Below are positions 41,349-49,676 of a DNA stretch of 64,000 bases, piece by piece. Source of the stretch: GCA-2731375 sp964590195 (GTDB taxonomy: Bacteria > Pseudomonadota > Alphaproteobacteria > GCA-2731375); contig CAZPWJ010000001.1 in assembly GCA_964590195.1 (NCBI GenBank), forward strand, positions 62,001 to 126,000. The letters run 5' to 3'. Both the position numbers and the translations under genes were made by a program. The notes beneath the pieces are model-generated. The model saw only the letters and a program-made list of their open reading frames with translations. It had not been told where the DNA came from and did not search any database. Position 1 is the first letter of the stretch, and every line of letters begins with the position of its first letter.

Positions 41349-41813
41349 TTACTCCTCGACGCTAGCTGTGGCTTCGGTTTCGCCACCGTCGGCAGCCGCG
41401 GTATCCGCCGGGGCATCCTCGCGGCCACGGCCTTCACGACCGCCATCACGGTCACGGCCACCTTCACGGGGGCGGCGGTCGCCGCGTCCGCCACGGGACT
41501 GCATCATCACGGAGGGGCCTTCTTCCAGCTCCTCGACGCGCACGGTCATATAGCGGATCACGTCTTCGTGCAGGCGCATGTTGCGTTCCAGCTCCTGCAC
41601 CGCATCGGAGGGTGCATCCAGATTCAGCAGCACATAATGGCCCTTGCGGTTTTTCTTGATGCGGTATGTCAGGCCGCGCACGCCCCAATATTCGTTCTTG
41701 GGCACCGAACCGCCATTGTCCGTCACCAATTTGGTGAATTCCTCGGTCATGGCTTCGACTTGCTGGGATGAAACATCCTGGCGTGCAATAAACACGTTTT
41801 CGTATAACGGCAT
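41349..41813 (-). CDS. rpsF: 30S ribosomal protein S6
   Basis: 154 residues from ATG 41813 (MPLYENVFIARQDVS). The ferredoxin-like S6 core, about 1-100, has NEYWGVRGLTYRIKKNRKGHYVLLNLDA and the LHEDVIRYMTVRVEE strand. The last ~50 residues are a low-complexity tail, first Arg/Gly/Asp-rich (SRGGRGDRRPREGG) and then acidic, beyond the bacterial core length of about 100-130. It pairs with S18 on the ribosome. A structured leader precedes it. Confidence 0.96.
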   Translation of the reverse strand: MPLYENVFIARQDVSSQQVEAMTEEFTKLVTDNGGSVPKNEYWGVRGLTYRIKKNRKGHYVLLNLDAPSDAVQELERNMRLHEDVIRYMTVRVEELEEGPSVMMQSRGGRGDRRPREGGRDRDGGREGRGREDAPADTAAADGGETEATASVEE

Positions 41814-41838
41814 TCTTGTCCGTCGCTCCTTCGGTATG

Positions 41839-41873
41839 GTCGGTGGCACCCCCCGTTGGGATGCCCTGCGGAC
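41839..41873 (-). promoter_or_regulatory. Possible S6:S18 ribosomal-protein leader hairpin
   Basis: On the minus strand, 26 bases before rpsF, an 8-bp stem GGCATCCC / GGGGTGCC with loop AACGG is closed outside by GTC / GAC, separated by internal-loop bases that include CCG on the 3' side (CCACCGAC). The known S6:S18 autoregulatory motif is a hairpin of this kind with a conserved CCG in an asymmetric loop upstream of rpsF. Position and outline fit; details are unverified. Confidence 0.5.
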
Positions 41874-42051
41874 GCGCGATTAAACGCGGCCGACCGAATA
41901 TGATAATCTCAAGCCCGGTGACCCAGGCAAGGCGCGGCATATATACACATATGCACTGCCCGTGCAATAGCCGTGCAAGCCGGCTTGACAGCACAAGGCG
42001 ACCGGCTATGAAAGGCAGCAATTTTGGATGGTAACAGTAAGGGAGGCAGCC

Positions 42052-42993
42052 ATGGCGCGCGCCTTTGTATTTCCGGGTCAGGGTAGCCAGGCCGTTGGCA
42101 TGGGCAAGGCACTGGCGGACGCCCTGCCGACCGCCCGTCAGGTGTTTGAAGAGGTCGATGAAGCATTGAGCCAAAACCTCTCGCGGCTGATGTTCGAAGG
42201 CCCGATCGAGGAACTGACGCTGACGGAAAACGCCCAACCCGCCCTGATGGCCATGAGCCTGGCCGTGGTCCGGGTATTGCGCGATGACGGCGGGTTGGAG
42301 TTCGGCAAGCATTGCCAATTCGTCGCCGGGCATTCCCTGGGCGAATATTCCGCCCTCTGCGCGGCGGATGCCATCCCCCTGGATGTGACAGCGCGCCTGT
42401 TGAAAAAACGCGGCCAGGCCATGCAGCAGGCGGTGCCCGTCGGCGTCGGCGCCATGGCCGCCCTGCTGGGCCTTGATTTCGAGGCGGCCCAGGGTGTCGC
42501 CAACGATGCCGCGCAGGGCCAGGTCTGTGACACGGCCAATGATAACGCACCGGGCCAGGTCGTGGTCAGCGGCAATACAGAGGCGGTTGAACGCGCCGTG
42601 GAGCTGGCCAAGGAACGCGGCGCCCGGCGGCCCATGCTGCTGCCGGTCAGCGCACCGTTTCATTGCGCCCTGATGCAGCCGGCCGCCGAAGTCATGGCGG
42701 AAGCCTTGGCGGCGTCCCCCCCGGTGGCGCCGGCGGTGCCTCTAATCGCCAATGTCTCGGCCGAGGCCGTGAGCGACCCGGACGAAATCCGTGATCTGTT
42801 GGTGCAACAGGTCACGGCCATGGTGCGCTGGCGGGAAAGCGTGCTGTATCTGCGCGGCCAGGACGTGGATAATCTGGTCGAAGTCGGCGCCGGCAAGGTA
42901 CTGACCACCATGCTGAAGCGCATCGATAAGGAGATTTCCGGTCTGGCGATCAACGAACCGGACCATATCGAAGCCTTCCTCAAATCAATATAG
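42052..42993 (+). CDS. fabD: Malonyl-CoA:ACP transacylase
   Basis: 313 residues from ATG 42052, with GGGAGG eight bases upstream. FVFPGQGSQAVGMGKAL is the N-terminal block, and the catalytic serine is S95 in VAGHSLGEYSAL; the partner histidine is in VSAPFHCALM. It loads malonyl groups on acyl carrier protein for fatty-acid elongation. First gene of the rightward fab run, divergent from rpsF. Confidence 0.97.
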   Translation: MARAFVFPGQGSQAVGMGKALADALPTARQVFEEVDEALSQNLSRLMFEGPIEELTLTENAQPALMAMSLAVVRVLRDDGGLEFGKHCQFVAGHSLGEYSALCAADAIPLDVTARLLKKRGQAMQQAVPVGVGAMAALLGLDFEAAQGVANDAAQGQVCDTANDNAPGQVVVSGNTEAVERAVELAKERGARRPMLLPVSAPFHCALMQPAAEVMAEALAASPPVAPAVPLIANVSAEAVSDPDEIRDLLVQQVTAMVRWRESVLYLRGQDVDNLVEVGAGKVLTTMLKRIDKEISGLAINEPDHIEAFLKSI

Positions 42994-43026
42994 AATAAAT
43001 CGATCTAGAATTGGGAACCGCAAGCC

Positions 43027-43764
43027 ATGTTTGATCTTTCCGGAAAATCCGCCCTTGTCACCGGCGCCTCGGGCGGTATCGGCGGCGCCATAGCGCGGCA
43101 TCTGCATCAGGCCGGCGCCAACGTAGGATTGTCAGGCACACGTGTCGACGCCCTGGAAACCTTGGCCGGGGACTTGGGCGAGCGCTGTGCGGTGCTGCCC
43201 TGTGACCTGGGTGACGGTGACGCGGTCAGCGCCCTGATTGGGCAGGCCGACGAAGCGCTCGGCGCCGTTGATATCGTGATCAACAACGCCGGCCTGACCC
43301 GGGACAATCTGGCCCTGCGTCTGAAGGACGAGGATTGGGAACAGGTCATGGCGGTGAACCTGACCGCCGCTTTTCGCCTGTCAAAGGCCGCCTTGCGCGG
43401 CATGATGAAGCGGCGCTGGGGCCGAATCGTCAATATCACCTCCATCGTCGGGGTAACCGGCAACGGCGGACAAACCAATTACGCCGCCTCGAAGGCCGGC
43501 ATTATCGGCTTTTCCAAATCCCTGGCCCAGGAAGTCGCCTCGCGCAATATCACCGTCAATTGCCTGGCGCCAGGCTTTATCCAAACCCCGATGACCGATG
43601 CCCTGGACGAAGGACAGCGGGAAAGCCTGTTGGCATCCATCCCCGCCGGGCGCCTTGGCGTGGTCGATGACATCGCCGCCGGCGTGCTCTATCTGGCCAG
43701 CGAGGAAGCCTCATATGTCACCGGTCAGACCTTGCATATCAATGGCGGCATGGCGATGATTTGA
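43027..43764 (+). CDS. fabG: 3-oxoacyl-ACP reductase
   Basis: 245 residues. TGASGGIGG at 12-20 binds NADPH, then VINNAGLTRDNLALRLKDEDWEQV, and the catalytic triad S139, Y152 and K156 (NITSIVGVTGNGGQTNYAASKAG). It reduces 3-oxoacyl-ACP in each elongation cycle. The GLTRDN block is diagnostic of FabG among SDRs. 33 bases after fabD. Confidence 0.96.
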   Translation: MFDLSGKSALVTGASGGIGGAIARHLHQAGANVGLSGTRVDALETLAGDLGERCAVLPCDLGDGDAVSALIGQADEALGAVDIVINNAGLTRDNLALRLKDEDWEQVMAVNLTAAFRLSKAALRGMMKRRWGRIVNITSIVGVTGNGGQTNYAASKAGIIGFSKSLAQEVASRNITVNCLAPGFIQTPMTDALDEGQRESLLASIPAGRLGVVDDIAAGVLYLASEEASYVTGQTLHINGGMAMI

Positions 43765-43895
43765 GGTGCTTTTCGGCAACTTGCCATTCGTGGCATTGGG
43801 GTCTTGGCCTTTGTCAATGTTCATGGTACCAAGCCTCGCTTTTCCCGGTTGCCGATTGATTCGGTCGGCACGATACGGACAAAGGCAATGAACAG

Positions 43896-43925
43896 TGTTA
43901 TGCAGAATAATGTTACGCAGACTAA
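43896..43925 (+). repeat. 15-bp tandem repeat in the acpP leader
   Basis: TGTTATGCAGAATAA (43896-43910) is followed directly by TGTTACGCAGACTAA (43911-43925), 13 of 15 bases the same. It ends 34 bases before the acpP ATG, in a leader that also has the inverted repeat GCCTTTGTC / GACAAAGGC (43807-43815, 43878-43886). It could be a protein-binding or RNA-structure site. Confidence 0.6.
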
Positions 43926-43959
43926 TTTTACAAACCAGACAGCGCGAAGGAATTAACAC

Positions 43960-44196
43960 ATGAGCGATACAGCCGATCGCGTAAAAAAGATCGTCGTTGA
44001 GCATCTCGGCGTGGAAGAAGACAAAGTTTCCGAGGGTGCTTCGTTTATTGACGACCTTGGCGCCGACAGCCTTGATACGGTTGAACTGGTGATGGCATTC
44101 GAGGAAGAGTTCGGTATCGAAATTCCCGATGATGCCGCCGAAAAGATCGCCACCGTCAAGGACGCTATCACATTTATCGACGCCAACGCTTCCTGA
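43960..44196 (+). CDS. acpP: Acyl carrier protein
   Basis: 78 residues, acidic and helical. The 4'-phosphopantetheine serine is S37 in DDLGADSLDTVELVMAFEEEF. It carries the growing acyl chain for fatty-acid, lipid A and other syntheses. GAAGGA precedes the ATG. Its own leader region of 195 bases, with repeats, suggests separate transcription from fabDG, as in many bacteria where acpP is highly expressed. Confidence 0.98.
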   Translation: MSDTADRVKKIVVEHLGVEEDKVSEGASFIDDLGADSLDTVELVMAFEEEFGIEIPDDAAEKIATVKDAITFIDANAS

Positions 44197-44286
44197 ACCG
44201 GCCCGCCACGGGGTTGCGCCGCGGCCACATTTCGGATGGGCCGTGGGGCGTTGGGTTAGAGTAAGCTGTGCCGACGGAGGCTGGAG

Positions 44287-45552
44287 ATGAGCGAACGCAG
44301 GGTCGTTGTCACCGGAATGGGTCTTGTCACGCCGCTGGGCGTGGGAGTTGATGCCGTCTGGGGACGTCTATTGAATAGCGAATCCGGCGCCGGGCAGATC
44401 AAAAAGATCGACACCACTGATCTGTCCGTGAAAATCGCCTGCGAGGTTCCCCTGGGCGACAGCGCGCCGGACTTCAATGCCGATGACTGGATTCCGCCGA
44501 AGGAACAGCGGCGGATCGATGATTTCATCATCTTTGGCCTTTGCGCCATGGAGCAGGCCCTGACGGATGCTGGCTGGAAGCCCGAGGACGAGGAATCTCG
44601 TCTGCGCACGGGCGTATTGGTTGGCTCCGGCATCGGCGGTTTGCCCAGCATCGAGGCGGCCGCCATCACCCTGCACGAAAAGGGACCGCGGCGGATCAGC
44701 CCGTTCTTTATTCCCGGCTCTCTGATCAATCTGCTTTCCGGCAACATCTCCATCAAGTACGGCTTCAAGGGACCGAACCATGCGGTGGTTACCGCTTGTT
44801 CCACCGGCGCACATGCGATCGGCGATGCAGCACGTCTGATTATGCTCGATGATGCCGACGTCATGATCGCGGGCGGGGCGGAGGCGGCGATCTCCCGCCT
44901 CGGCATGGCTGGATTCGCCGCCTGCAAGGCCCTTTCGACCGGCTTTCAGGACACGCCCGAAAAAGCCTCCCGCCCCTATGACAAAAACCGTGACGGCTTC
45001 GTCATGGGCGAGGGTTCGGGCATCGTGGTGTTGGAAGAACTGGAACATGCCAAGGCCCGCGGCGCCAAGATCTATGCCGAAGTAGCCGGCTATGGCCTGT
45101 CCGGCGATGCCCACCATATTACCGCCCCGGCACCGGACGGCGACGGCGGCTACCGCGCCATGCAGGGCGCCTTGCGCCGGGCCGGATTGAACCCGGGCGA
45201 CATTGATTACATCAATGCTCACGGCACCTCGACACCGCTGGGTGACGAGATCGAAGTCGGTGCGGTGAAGCGCCTGTTCGGCGATGCGGTCAACCAACTG
45301 TCCATGTCGTCAACCAAATCAGCCATTGGCCATCTGCTGGGCGCGGCGGGCAGCGTGGAGGCAATTTTCTCCATCCTGGCAATGAATCATAACGTAGCGC
45401 CGGCTACACTTAATCTGGACGATCCGTCGGACGGCCTGGATATGGATCTGGTGCCCCATACACCGAAGGAACGGCCGATCCGGGCCGCGTTGTCGAATTC
45501 CTTTGGCTTCGGCGGCACCAACGCCTCACTGGTGCTGACCCCGGCGCCATAA
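44287..45552 (+). CDS. fabF: 3-oxoacyl-ACP synthase II
   Basis: 421 residues. The condensing cysteine is C171 in HAVVTACSTGAHAIG; the histidines are in NAHGTSTPLGD and SAIGHLLGAAGS; and the C-terminal glycine loop is SNSFGFGGTNASLVL. It extends acyl-ACP with malonyl-ACP and controls the cis-vaccenate branch. 90 bases after acpP with GGAGG before the ATG. Confidence 0.97.
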   Translation: MSERRVVVTGMGLVTPLGVGVDAVWGRLLNSESGAGQIKKIDTTDLSVKIACEVPLGDSAPDFNADDWIPPKEQRRIDDFIIFGLCAMEQALTDAGWKPEDEESRLRTGVLVGSGIGGLPSIEAAAITLHEKGPRRISPFFIPGSLINLLSGNISIKYGFKGPNHAVVTACSTGAHAIGDAARLIMLDDADVMIAGGAEAAISRLGMAGFAACKALSTGFQDTPEKASRPYDKNRDGFVMGEGSGIVVLEELEHAKARGAKIYAEVAGYGLSGDAHHITAPAPDGDGGYRAMQGALRRAGLNPGDIDYINAHGTSTPLGDEIEVGAVKRLFGDAVNQLSMSSTKSAIGHLLGAAGSVEAIFSILAMNHNVAPATLNLDDPSDGLDMDLVPHTPKERPIRAALSNSFGFGGTNASLVLTPAP

Positions 45553-45562
45553 AGTATCTGCC

Positions 45563-46549
45563 ATGGCGCGGCGCCTGGTCAGGTTTTTCCTTCTCTGTCT
45601 AACGCTCGGCCTGATCACCGCCGGCATCGCATTCGGCTGGGGCTATGCGCAATTCACCCGTCCCGGCCCCAACACCTTTGAGCACGCGGTGGTCCTGGCC
45701 AAGGGCAGCGGCCTGCGTGACATCGCCGAACGTCTGGCCGGTGCCGGCATCATCAACCAGCCCCTGGTCTTTCGTCTCGGCGTGCGCCTGGGCGGGTGGT
45801 CGAGAGATTTGAAGGCCGGGGAATTCAACTTCCCGGCCCGGATCAGCATGCGCGGCGCCGTGGACATCCTGCGCCGAGGTGAAACCGTGGTGCGCCGCGT
45901 TACCGTGCCGGAGGGGTTAAGCAGCGCGCAAATAGTCGCTTTGTTGCGGCAAACCGACGGTCTGCGTGGTGACATCGGCAATATTCCCGGCGAAGGCACG
46001 CTATTGCCGGAGACCTATCATTATTCATACGGCGACGAGAGGGCGGCGCTGCTGGACCGCATGACGGAGGCCATGCGCCAGACCTTGGCCAAGCTGTGGC
46101 GGGCGCGGCAGCAGGGACTGCCGCTGGCCAGTCAAGACGAAGCCTTGATCCTGGCCTCGATGGTGGAAAAAGAAACCTCTCTTGGCGAGGAACGGCCACG
46201 TGTTGCCGGCGTATTCATCAACCGCCTGCGAAAGGGCATGCGCCTGCAATCGGACCCCACCGTGGTCTATGGCATGACCCTGGGCCGCAAAGCCCTTGGC
46301 CGCCCCCTGAGCCGGGCCGATCTGGATCAGCACACAGCCTATAACACCTACCGGATTTCGGCCCTGCCGCCCGGACCCATAGCCAATCCAGGGCGTGCCG
46401 CCCTGCACGCGGTGCTGCATCCAACCGCCAGCAAGGAACTATATTTTGTCGCCGACGGCACAGGCGGCCATGCCTTTGCCACCACCTTTGCCCAACACCG
46501 CCGCAACGTCCAACGCTGGCGCCGGGCCAAGGCCGCGAAGAGCCGCTAA
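45563..46549 (+). CDS. mltG: Endolytic murein transglycosylase MltG
   Basis: 328 residues. One N-terminal membrane anchor (VRFFLLCLTLGLITAGIAFGW) is followed by a LysM-like region (LAKGSGLRDIAERLAGAGII) and the YceG catalytic domain. The catalytic Glu is in EALILASMVEKETSLGEERP, and VFINRLRKGMRLQSDPTVVYG and NTYRISALPPGPIANPG are further family blocks. It cleaves glycan strands near the membrane to end their synthesis. 11 bases after fabF, an order also seen in E. coli. Confidence 0.96.
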   Translation: MARRLVRFFLLCLTLGLITAGIAFGWGYAQFTRPGPNTFEHAVVLAKGSGLRDIAERLAGAGIINQPLVFRLGVRLGGWSRDLKAGEFNFPARISMRGAVDILRRGETVVRRVTVPEGLSSAQIVALLRQTDGLRGDIGNIPGEGTLLPETYHYSYGDERAALLDRMTEAMRQTLAKLWRARQQGLPLASQDEALILASMVEKETSLGEERPRVAGVFINRLRKGMRLQSDPTVVYGMTLGRKALGRPLSRADLDQHTAYNTYRISALPPGPIANPGRAALHAVLHPTASKELYFVADGTGGHAFATTFAQHRRNVQRWRRAKAAKSR

Positions 46550-46567
46550 TGTTCTTGCCTCTAAATT

Positions 46568-46596
46568 TTGCCCTAAGGACCCTGACATCTTATATA
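46568..46596 (+). promoter_or_regulatory. Candidate sigma-70 promoter of yicC-gmk
   Basis: TTGCCC (46568-46573), a 17-base spacer, and TATATA (46591-46596) lie in an AT-rich patch just after mltG and about 40 bases before yicC. Good spacing but two deviations in each box. Confidence 0.4.
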
Positions 46597-46637
46597 GTGC
46601 GCCAGGAATCGCTGGTGAACGGAAGGATATCATAAGG

Positions 46638-47525
46638 GTGGCAGTTTCCTCGATGACCGGCTTCGCACGGGCGGCAGGCGCGATAGGCGACTATTCCTGG
46701 GCTTGGGAAGTGAAAAGCGTCAACAGCCGCGGCCTTGACCTGCGCACGCGCCTGCAAGGCGGCCTGGATGGCCTGGATGTGGCGGTGCGCGCGGCGGCGG
46801 CCCGGCGCTTTCACCGGGGTCATTTGTCCTTGAACCTGACCTTGAACCGGGCCGGCAGCGAGCCAACGGCGCAAATCAACGAGGATGTTCTGGCAACCGT
46901 GCTTGCCGTGGCCAACGATCTGGCGGCCCGCATCGATGCCGCGCCGCCGACGGTTGACGGCCTGCTTTCCCTGCGCGGCGTTGTCGAAACCGTGGAGCCG
47001 GAAGAATCCGAGGCCGAACGCAAGGCGCTGGAAGCCGGAGTACTGGCTAGCCTGGAAGAAACACTGGACTTGCTGGTCGCGGACCGGGAGGCCGAGGGTA
47101 GTCGCCTGGGCGAAATTGTCGGCGGTCAGGTCGACACCATCGCCCGGTTAACAAAGGACGCCGGCAAGCTGGCCGCCCTGCAACCGGCTGCTTTAAAGGC
47201 GCGCCTGCAACAGCAGGTCGCTGACATCCTGGGCGCCGCCGCCGGTTTGTCGGAGGAACGGCTGTTACAAGAAGCTGCCCTGCTGGCCACCAAGGCGGAC
47301 GTACGGGAGGAACTGGACCGCCTGACGGCACACGTAGGCGCGGCGCGGGAACTTTTCGCCGATGACGGCGCCATCGGGCGGCGCTTGGATTTTCTGGCGC
47401 AGGAGTTCAACCGCGAGGCCAATACCCTGTGTTCCAAGTCCCAGGACGCCGCCTTGACGAACATCGGCATAGAGCTGAAAACCGTGATCGACCAATTCCG
47501 TGAACAGGCGCAGAATATTGAGTAA
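46638..47525 (+). CDS. yicC: YicC family endoribonuclease
   Basis: About 295 residues. The N-terminal family signature is SSMTGFARAAG, with WEVKSVNSRGLDLRTRL next; the C-terminal DUF1732 part has RLDFLAQEFNREANTLCSKSQDAALTNIGIELKTVIDQFREQAQNIE. Family members are RNases acting on small or messenger RNA. I use the GTG at 46638 (GGAAGGA ten bases upstream), giving the usual few residues before SMTGFAR; ATG at 46653 is the alternative. It overlaps gmk. Confidence 0.93.
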   Translation: MAVSSMTGFARAAGAIGDYSWAWEVKSVNSRGLDLRTRLQGGLDGLDVAVRAAAARRFHRGHLSLNLTLNRAGSEPTAQINEDVLATVLAVANDLAARIDAAPPTVDGLLSLRGVVETVEPEESEAERKALEAGVLASLEETLDLLVADREAEGSRLGEIVGGQVDTIARLTKDAGKLAALQPAALKARLQQQVADILGAAAGLSEERLLQEAALLATKADVREELDRLTAHVGAARELFADDGAIGRRLDFLAQEFNREANTLCSKSQDAALTNIGIELKTVIDQFREQAQNIE

Positions 47526-48195
47526 TCCAAGCGAAGATCAGGCTCTCGACGACGACGCCGTTGCCGGCGGGATTTCCCGCCGTGGCCTGATGCTGGTGCT
47601 TTCGTCCCCGTCGGGAGCGGGCAAGACCACCCTGTCCCGCCGCCTTTTGGCGGAAGACCCCGGCCTGACCATGTCAGTGTCGGTCACCACGCGGCCGAAA
47701 CGGCCCGGTGAGCAGGAAGGCGTCGATTATATTTTCGTTGATGGCATCGAGTTTAATTTGATGGTGAACAAAGGGCAGTTGCTGGAGCATTTCAAAGTCT
47801 TCGATCACTATTACGGCACGCCATCGCAACCGGTCGAAGATGCCTTGAGCTCGGGCCGGGATGTGCTGTTCGATATCGATTGGCAAGGCACTCAGGATTT
47901 GAAGCAGGTAATGCGCGATGATGTCGCCAGCATCTTTATCCTGCCGCCATCGACCAGGGAATTGGAACGGCGCCTGAAAAACCGGGCCCAGGATAGTGAC
48001 GACGTGGTCGCCCGGCGCATGGCGAAGGCGGCGGACGAAATCAGCCACTGGCCGGAATACGACTATGTCATCGTCAACAGGGATGCTGAGGCGGCCCTGG
48101 ATCAAGTGCGCGCCATCTTGACGGCCGAGCGGTTAAAGCGGGCCCGCCAGGCAGGTCTGGGCGATTTCGTGAAACGTCTGCGTGATGGGCAGTAA
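47500..48195 (+). CDS. gmk: Guanylate kinase
   Basis: About 231 residues. The P-loop SSPSGAGKTTLSRRL, the GMP-binding SVTTRPKRPGEQEGVDYIFVD and YYGTPSQPVEDALSSGRDVLFDIDWQGTQDL are classic. It phosphorylates GMP or dGMP to the diphosphates. The start is uncertain: the frame opens with GTG 47500 inside yicC, and a TTG at 47518 would also place the start in the overlap. The family core begins near SRRGLMLVLSSPSG. Confidence 0.96.
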   Translation: MNRRRILSNPSEDQALDDDAVAGGISRRGLMLVLSSPSGAGKTTLSRRLLAEDPGLTMSVSVTTRPKRPGEQEGVDYIFVDGIEFNLMVNKGQLLEHFKVFDHYYGTPSQPVEDALSSGRDVLFDIDWQGTQDLKQVMRDDVASIFILPPSTRELERRLKNRAQDSDDVVARRMAKAADEISHWPEYDYVIVNRDAEAALDQVRAILTAERLKRARQAGLGDFVKRLRDGQ

Positions 48196-48199
48196 GGCC

Positions 48200-48844
48200 A
48201 TGACAGCTTTCCCAACCGCGCTTCTGACGGGTTATCACGAGTTCAAGAAAAACAGATTGGCCAGCGAGACCGAGCGCTACCGCGTCCTGGCGGAGCAGGG
48301 CCAGACGCCTGAAACCCTGGTCATCGCCTGCTGCGATTCCAGGGCGGCGCCGGAAATAATCTTCAATGCCATGCCGGGCGAAATTTTCGTCATCCGCAAT
48401 GTCGCCAACCTGGTGCCGTCGTACAATCCCGATGGCGAATATCATTCGACCTCCGCCGCCCTGGAATTCGCCGTCCAGAGCCTGAAGGTCAAGCATATCG
48501 TGGTTCTCGGCCATGGCCGCTGCGGCGGTATCATGGCGGCGCTGGACCCTGCGGCAGAGCCATTATCGCCAGGCGATTTCATCGGCAAATGGATGGGATT
48601 GCTCAACCCGGCGGTCGAGGCCATCTCAACCATACGCGGCATGACAAAGGCAGAGCGGCAGACCGCCCTGGAGCGCCATTCCATCGGCAACTCCATCGAA
48701 AACCTGCGCACCTTTCCCTGTGTCTCCATTCTGGAGGGAAAGAGCCGGTTAAGCCTGCACGGCGCCTGGTTTGATATATCCAGCGGCGAGCTATGGGTCA
48801 TGGATCCCGAAACAGGCGTTTTCGATCATCCCGCCATCGAGTAG
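48200..48844 (+). CDS. Beta-class carbonic anhydrase
   Basis: 214 residues from ATG 48200. The zinc ligands are C45 and D46 (ACCDSR) and H105 and C108 (VLGHGRCGGI). VIRNVANLVPSYNPDGEYHSTSAALEFAV is the dimer/active-site block. It interconverts CO2 and bicarbonate, supplying bicarbonate for carboxylations such as acetyl-CoA carboxylase; proximity to the fab genes is suggestive only. GTG/ATG codons at 48182/48185 inside gmk are alternative starts. Confidence 0.93.
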   Translation: MTAFPTALLTGYHEFKKNRLASETERYRVLAEQGQTPETLVIACCDSRAAPEIIFNAMPGEIFVIRNVANLVPSYNPDGEYHSTSAALEFAVQSLKVKHIVVLGHGRCGGIMAALDPAAEPLSPGDFIGKWMGLLNPAVEAISTIRGMTKAERQTALERHSIGNSIENLRTFPCVSILEGKSRLSLHGAWFDISSGELWVMDPETGVFDHPAIE

Positions 48845-49675
48845 TCAGACTGCGGCCCTGGCCAGGGCGCAGAACTGTTCGACGCTTAGATTTTCCGCCC
48901 GTAGGGTGGGCTCCAGCCCGGCGGCCTGCAACAGGCCCACCGGATCGGCGCTAAGCTGCCTGAGACTGCTGCGCAGCATTTTACGCCGCTGTCCAAAGGC
49001 GGCGGCAACAACCGCCTCCAGCCTTGCCGCATCCGCCGGTGCCAGGGGCTCGTTCCGCGGTTCCAGACCGATCACCGTGGAGGTTACCTTGGGTGCCGGG
49101 GTAAAGGCGCGCGGCGGCAGGTCGAACAGGGCAGCGGCGCGGCAACGCCATTGCACCATCACCGACAGGCGGCCATAGGCCTTGCCGCCCGGCTGCGCGG
49201 TAATGCGTTGGGCGACCTCTTTCTGGAACATCAGGGTCAGGCCTTCGAACAATTCCAGCCGGTCCAGCCATTTGAACAGCAGCGGCGTTGAAATGTTGTA
49301 AGGCAGATTGGCGACGATCCGGCTGGGCCGGGGGGACAGGCTATATTCGTCGATCTCCAGGGCGTCGGCTTCCACCAAGGTCAGGCGCCCGGGCACGGCG
49401 GCGGCAAGTTCCTCCAGCGCGGCAAGGCAGCGGCGGTCCCGCTCCACCGCGACCACGTGTGCCGCGCCCTCGGCTAGCAGCGCCCTGGTCAGGCCGCCGG
49501 GCCCAGGCCCGATTTCCAGCACGGTTTGACCACCAAGCGGGCCGCCGGCGCGGGCGATCTTGCGGGTCAGATTCAGATCGAGCAGAAAGTTTTGTCCCAG
49601 TGTCTTGCTGGCCCGGATTTCGTGTTGGGCGAGAACCTCGCGTAGCGGCGGCAGTTCGGCGAGGGCATCCGTCAC
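48845..49675 (-). CDS. rsmA: 16S rRNA dimethyladenosine transferase
   Basis: 276 residues. SKTLGQNFLLDLNLTRKI, the SAM motif VLEIGPGPGGLTRALL, and the target-binding IVANLPYNISTPLLFKWL (NLPY) identify KsgA/RsmA, which dimethylates two adjacent adenines near the 3' end of 16S rRNA. The GTG start follows the pdxA stop by one base. It abuts the convergent carbonic anhydrase gene. Confidence 0.96.
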   Translation of the reverse strand: MTDALAELPPLREVLAQHEIRASKTLGQNFLLDLNLTRKIARAGGPLGGQTVLEIGPGPGGLTRALLAEGAAHVVAVERDRRCLAALEELAAAVPGRLTLVEADALEIDEYSLSPRPSRIVANLPYNISTPLLFKWLDRLELFEGLTLMFQKEVAQRITAQPGGKAYGRLSVMVQWRCRAAALFDLPPRAFTPAPKVTSTVIGLEPRNEPLAPADAARLEAVVAAAFGQRRKMLRSSLRQLSADPVGLLQAAGLEPTLRAENLSVEQFCALARAAV

Positions 49676-49676
49676 G

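Noticed and set aside
41464..42663. 399-codon frame on the minus strand
   Set aside because: It is antisense to fabD and spans the rpsF start in another frame. No motif is visible, while fabD and rpsF are certain.
43888..43956. 22-codon small frame upstream of acpP
   Set aside because: It arises from the tandem repeat region and has no ribosome-binding site or family resemblance; too short to support.
46395..46637. Upstream extension of yicC
   Set aside because: These codons overlap mltG in another frame and precede the conserved SMTGFAR start of the family.
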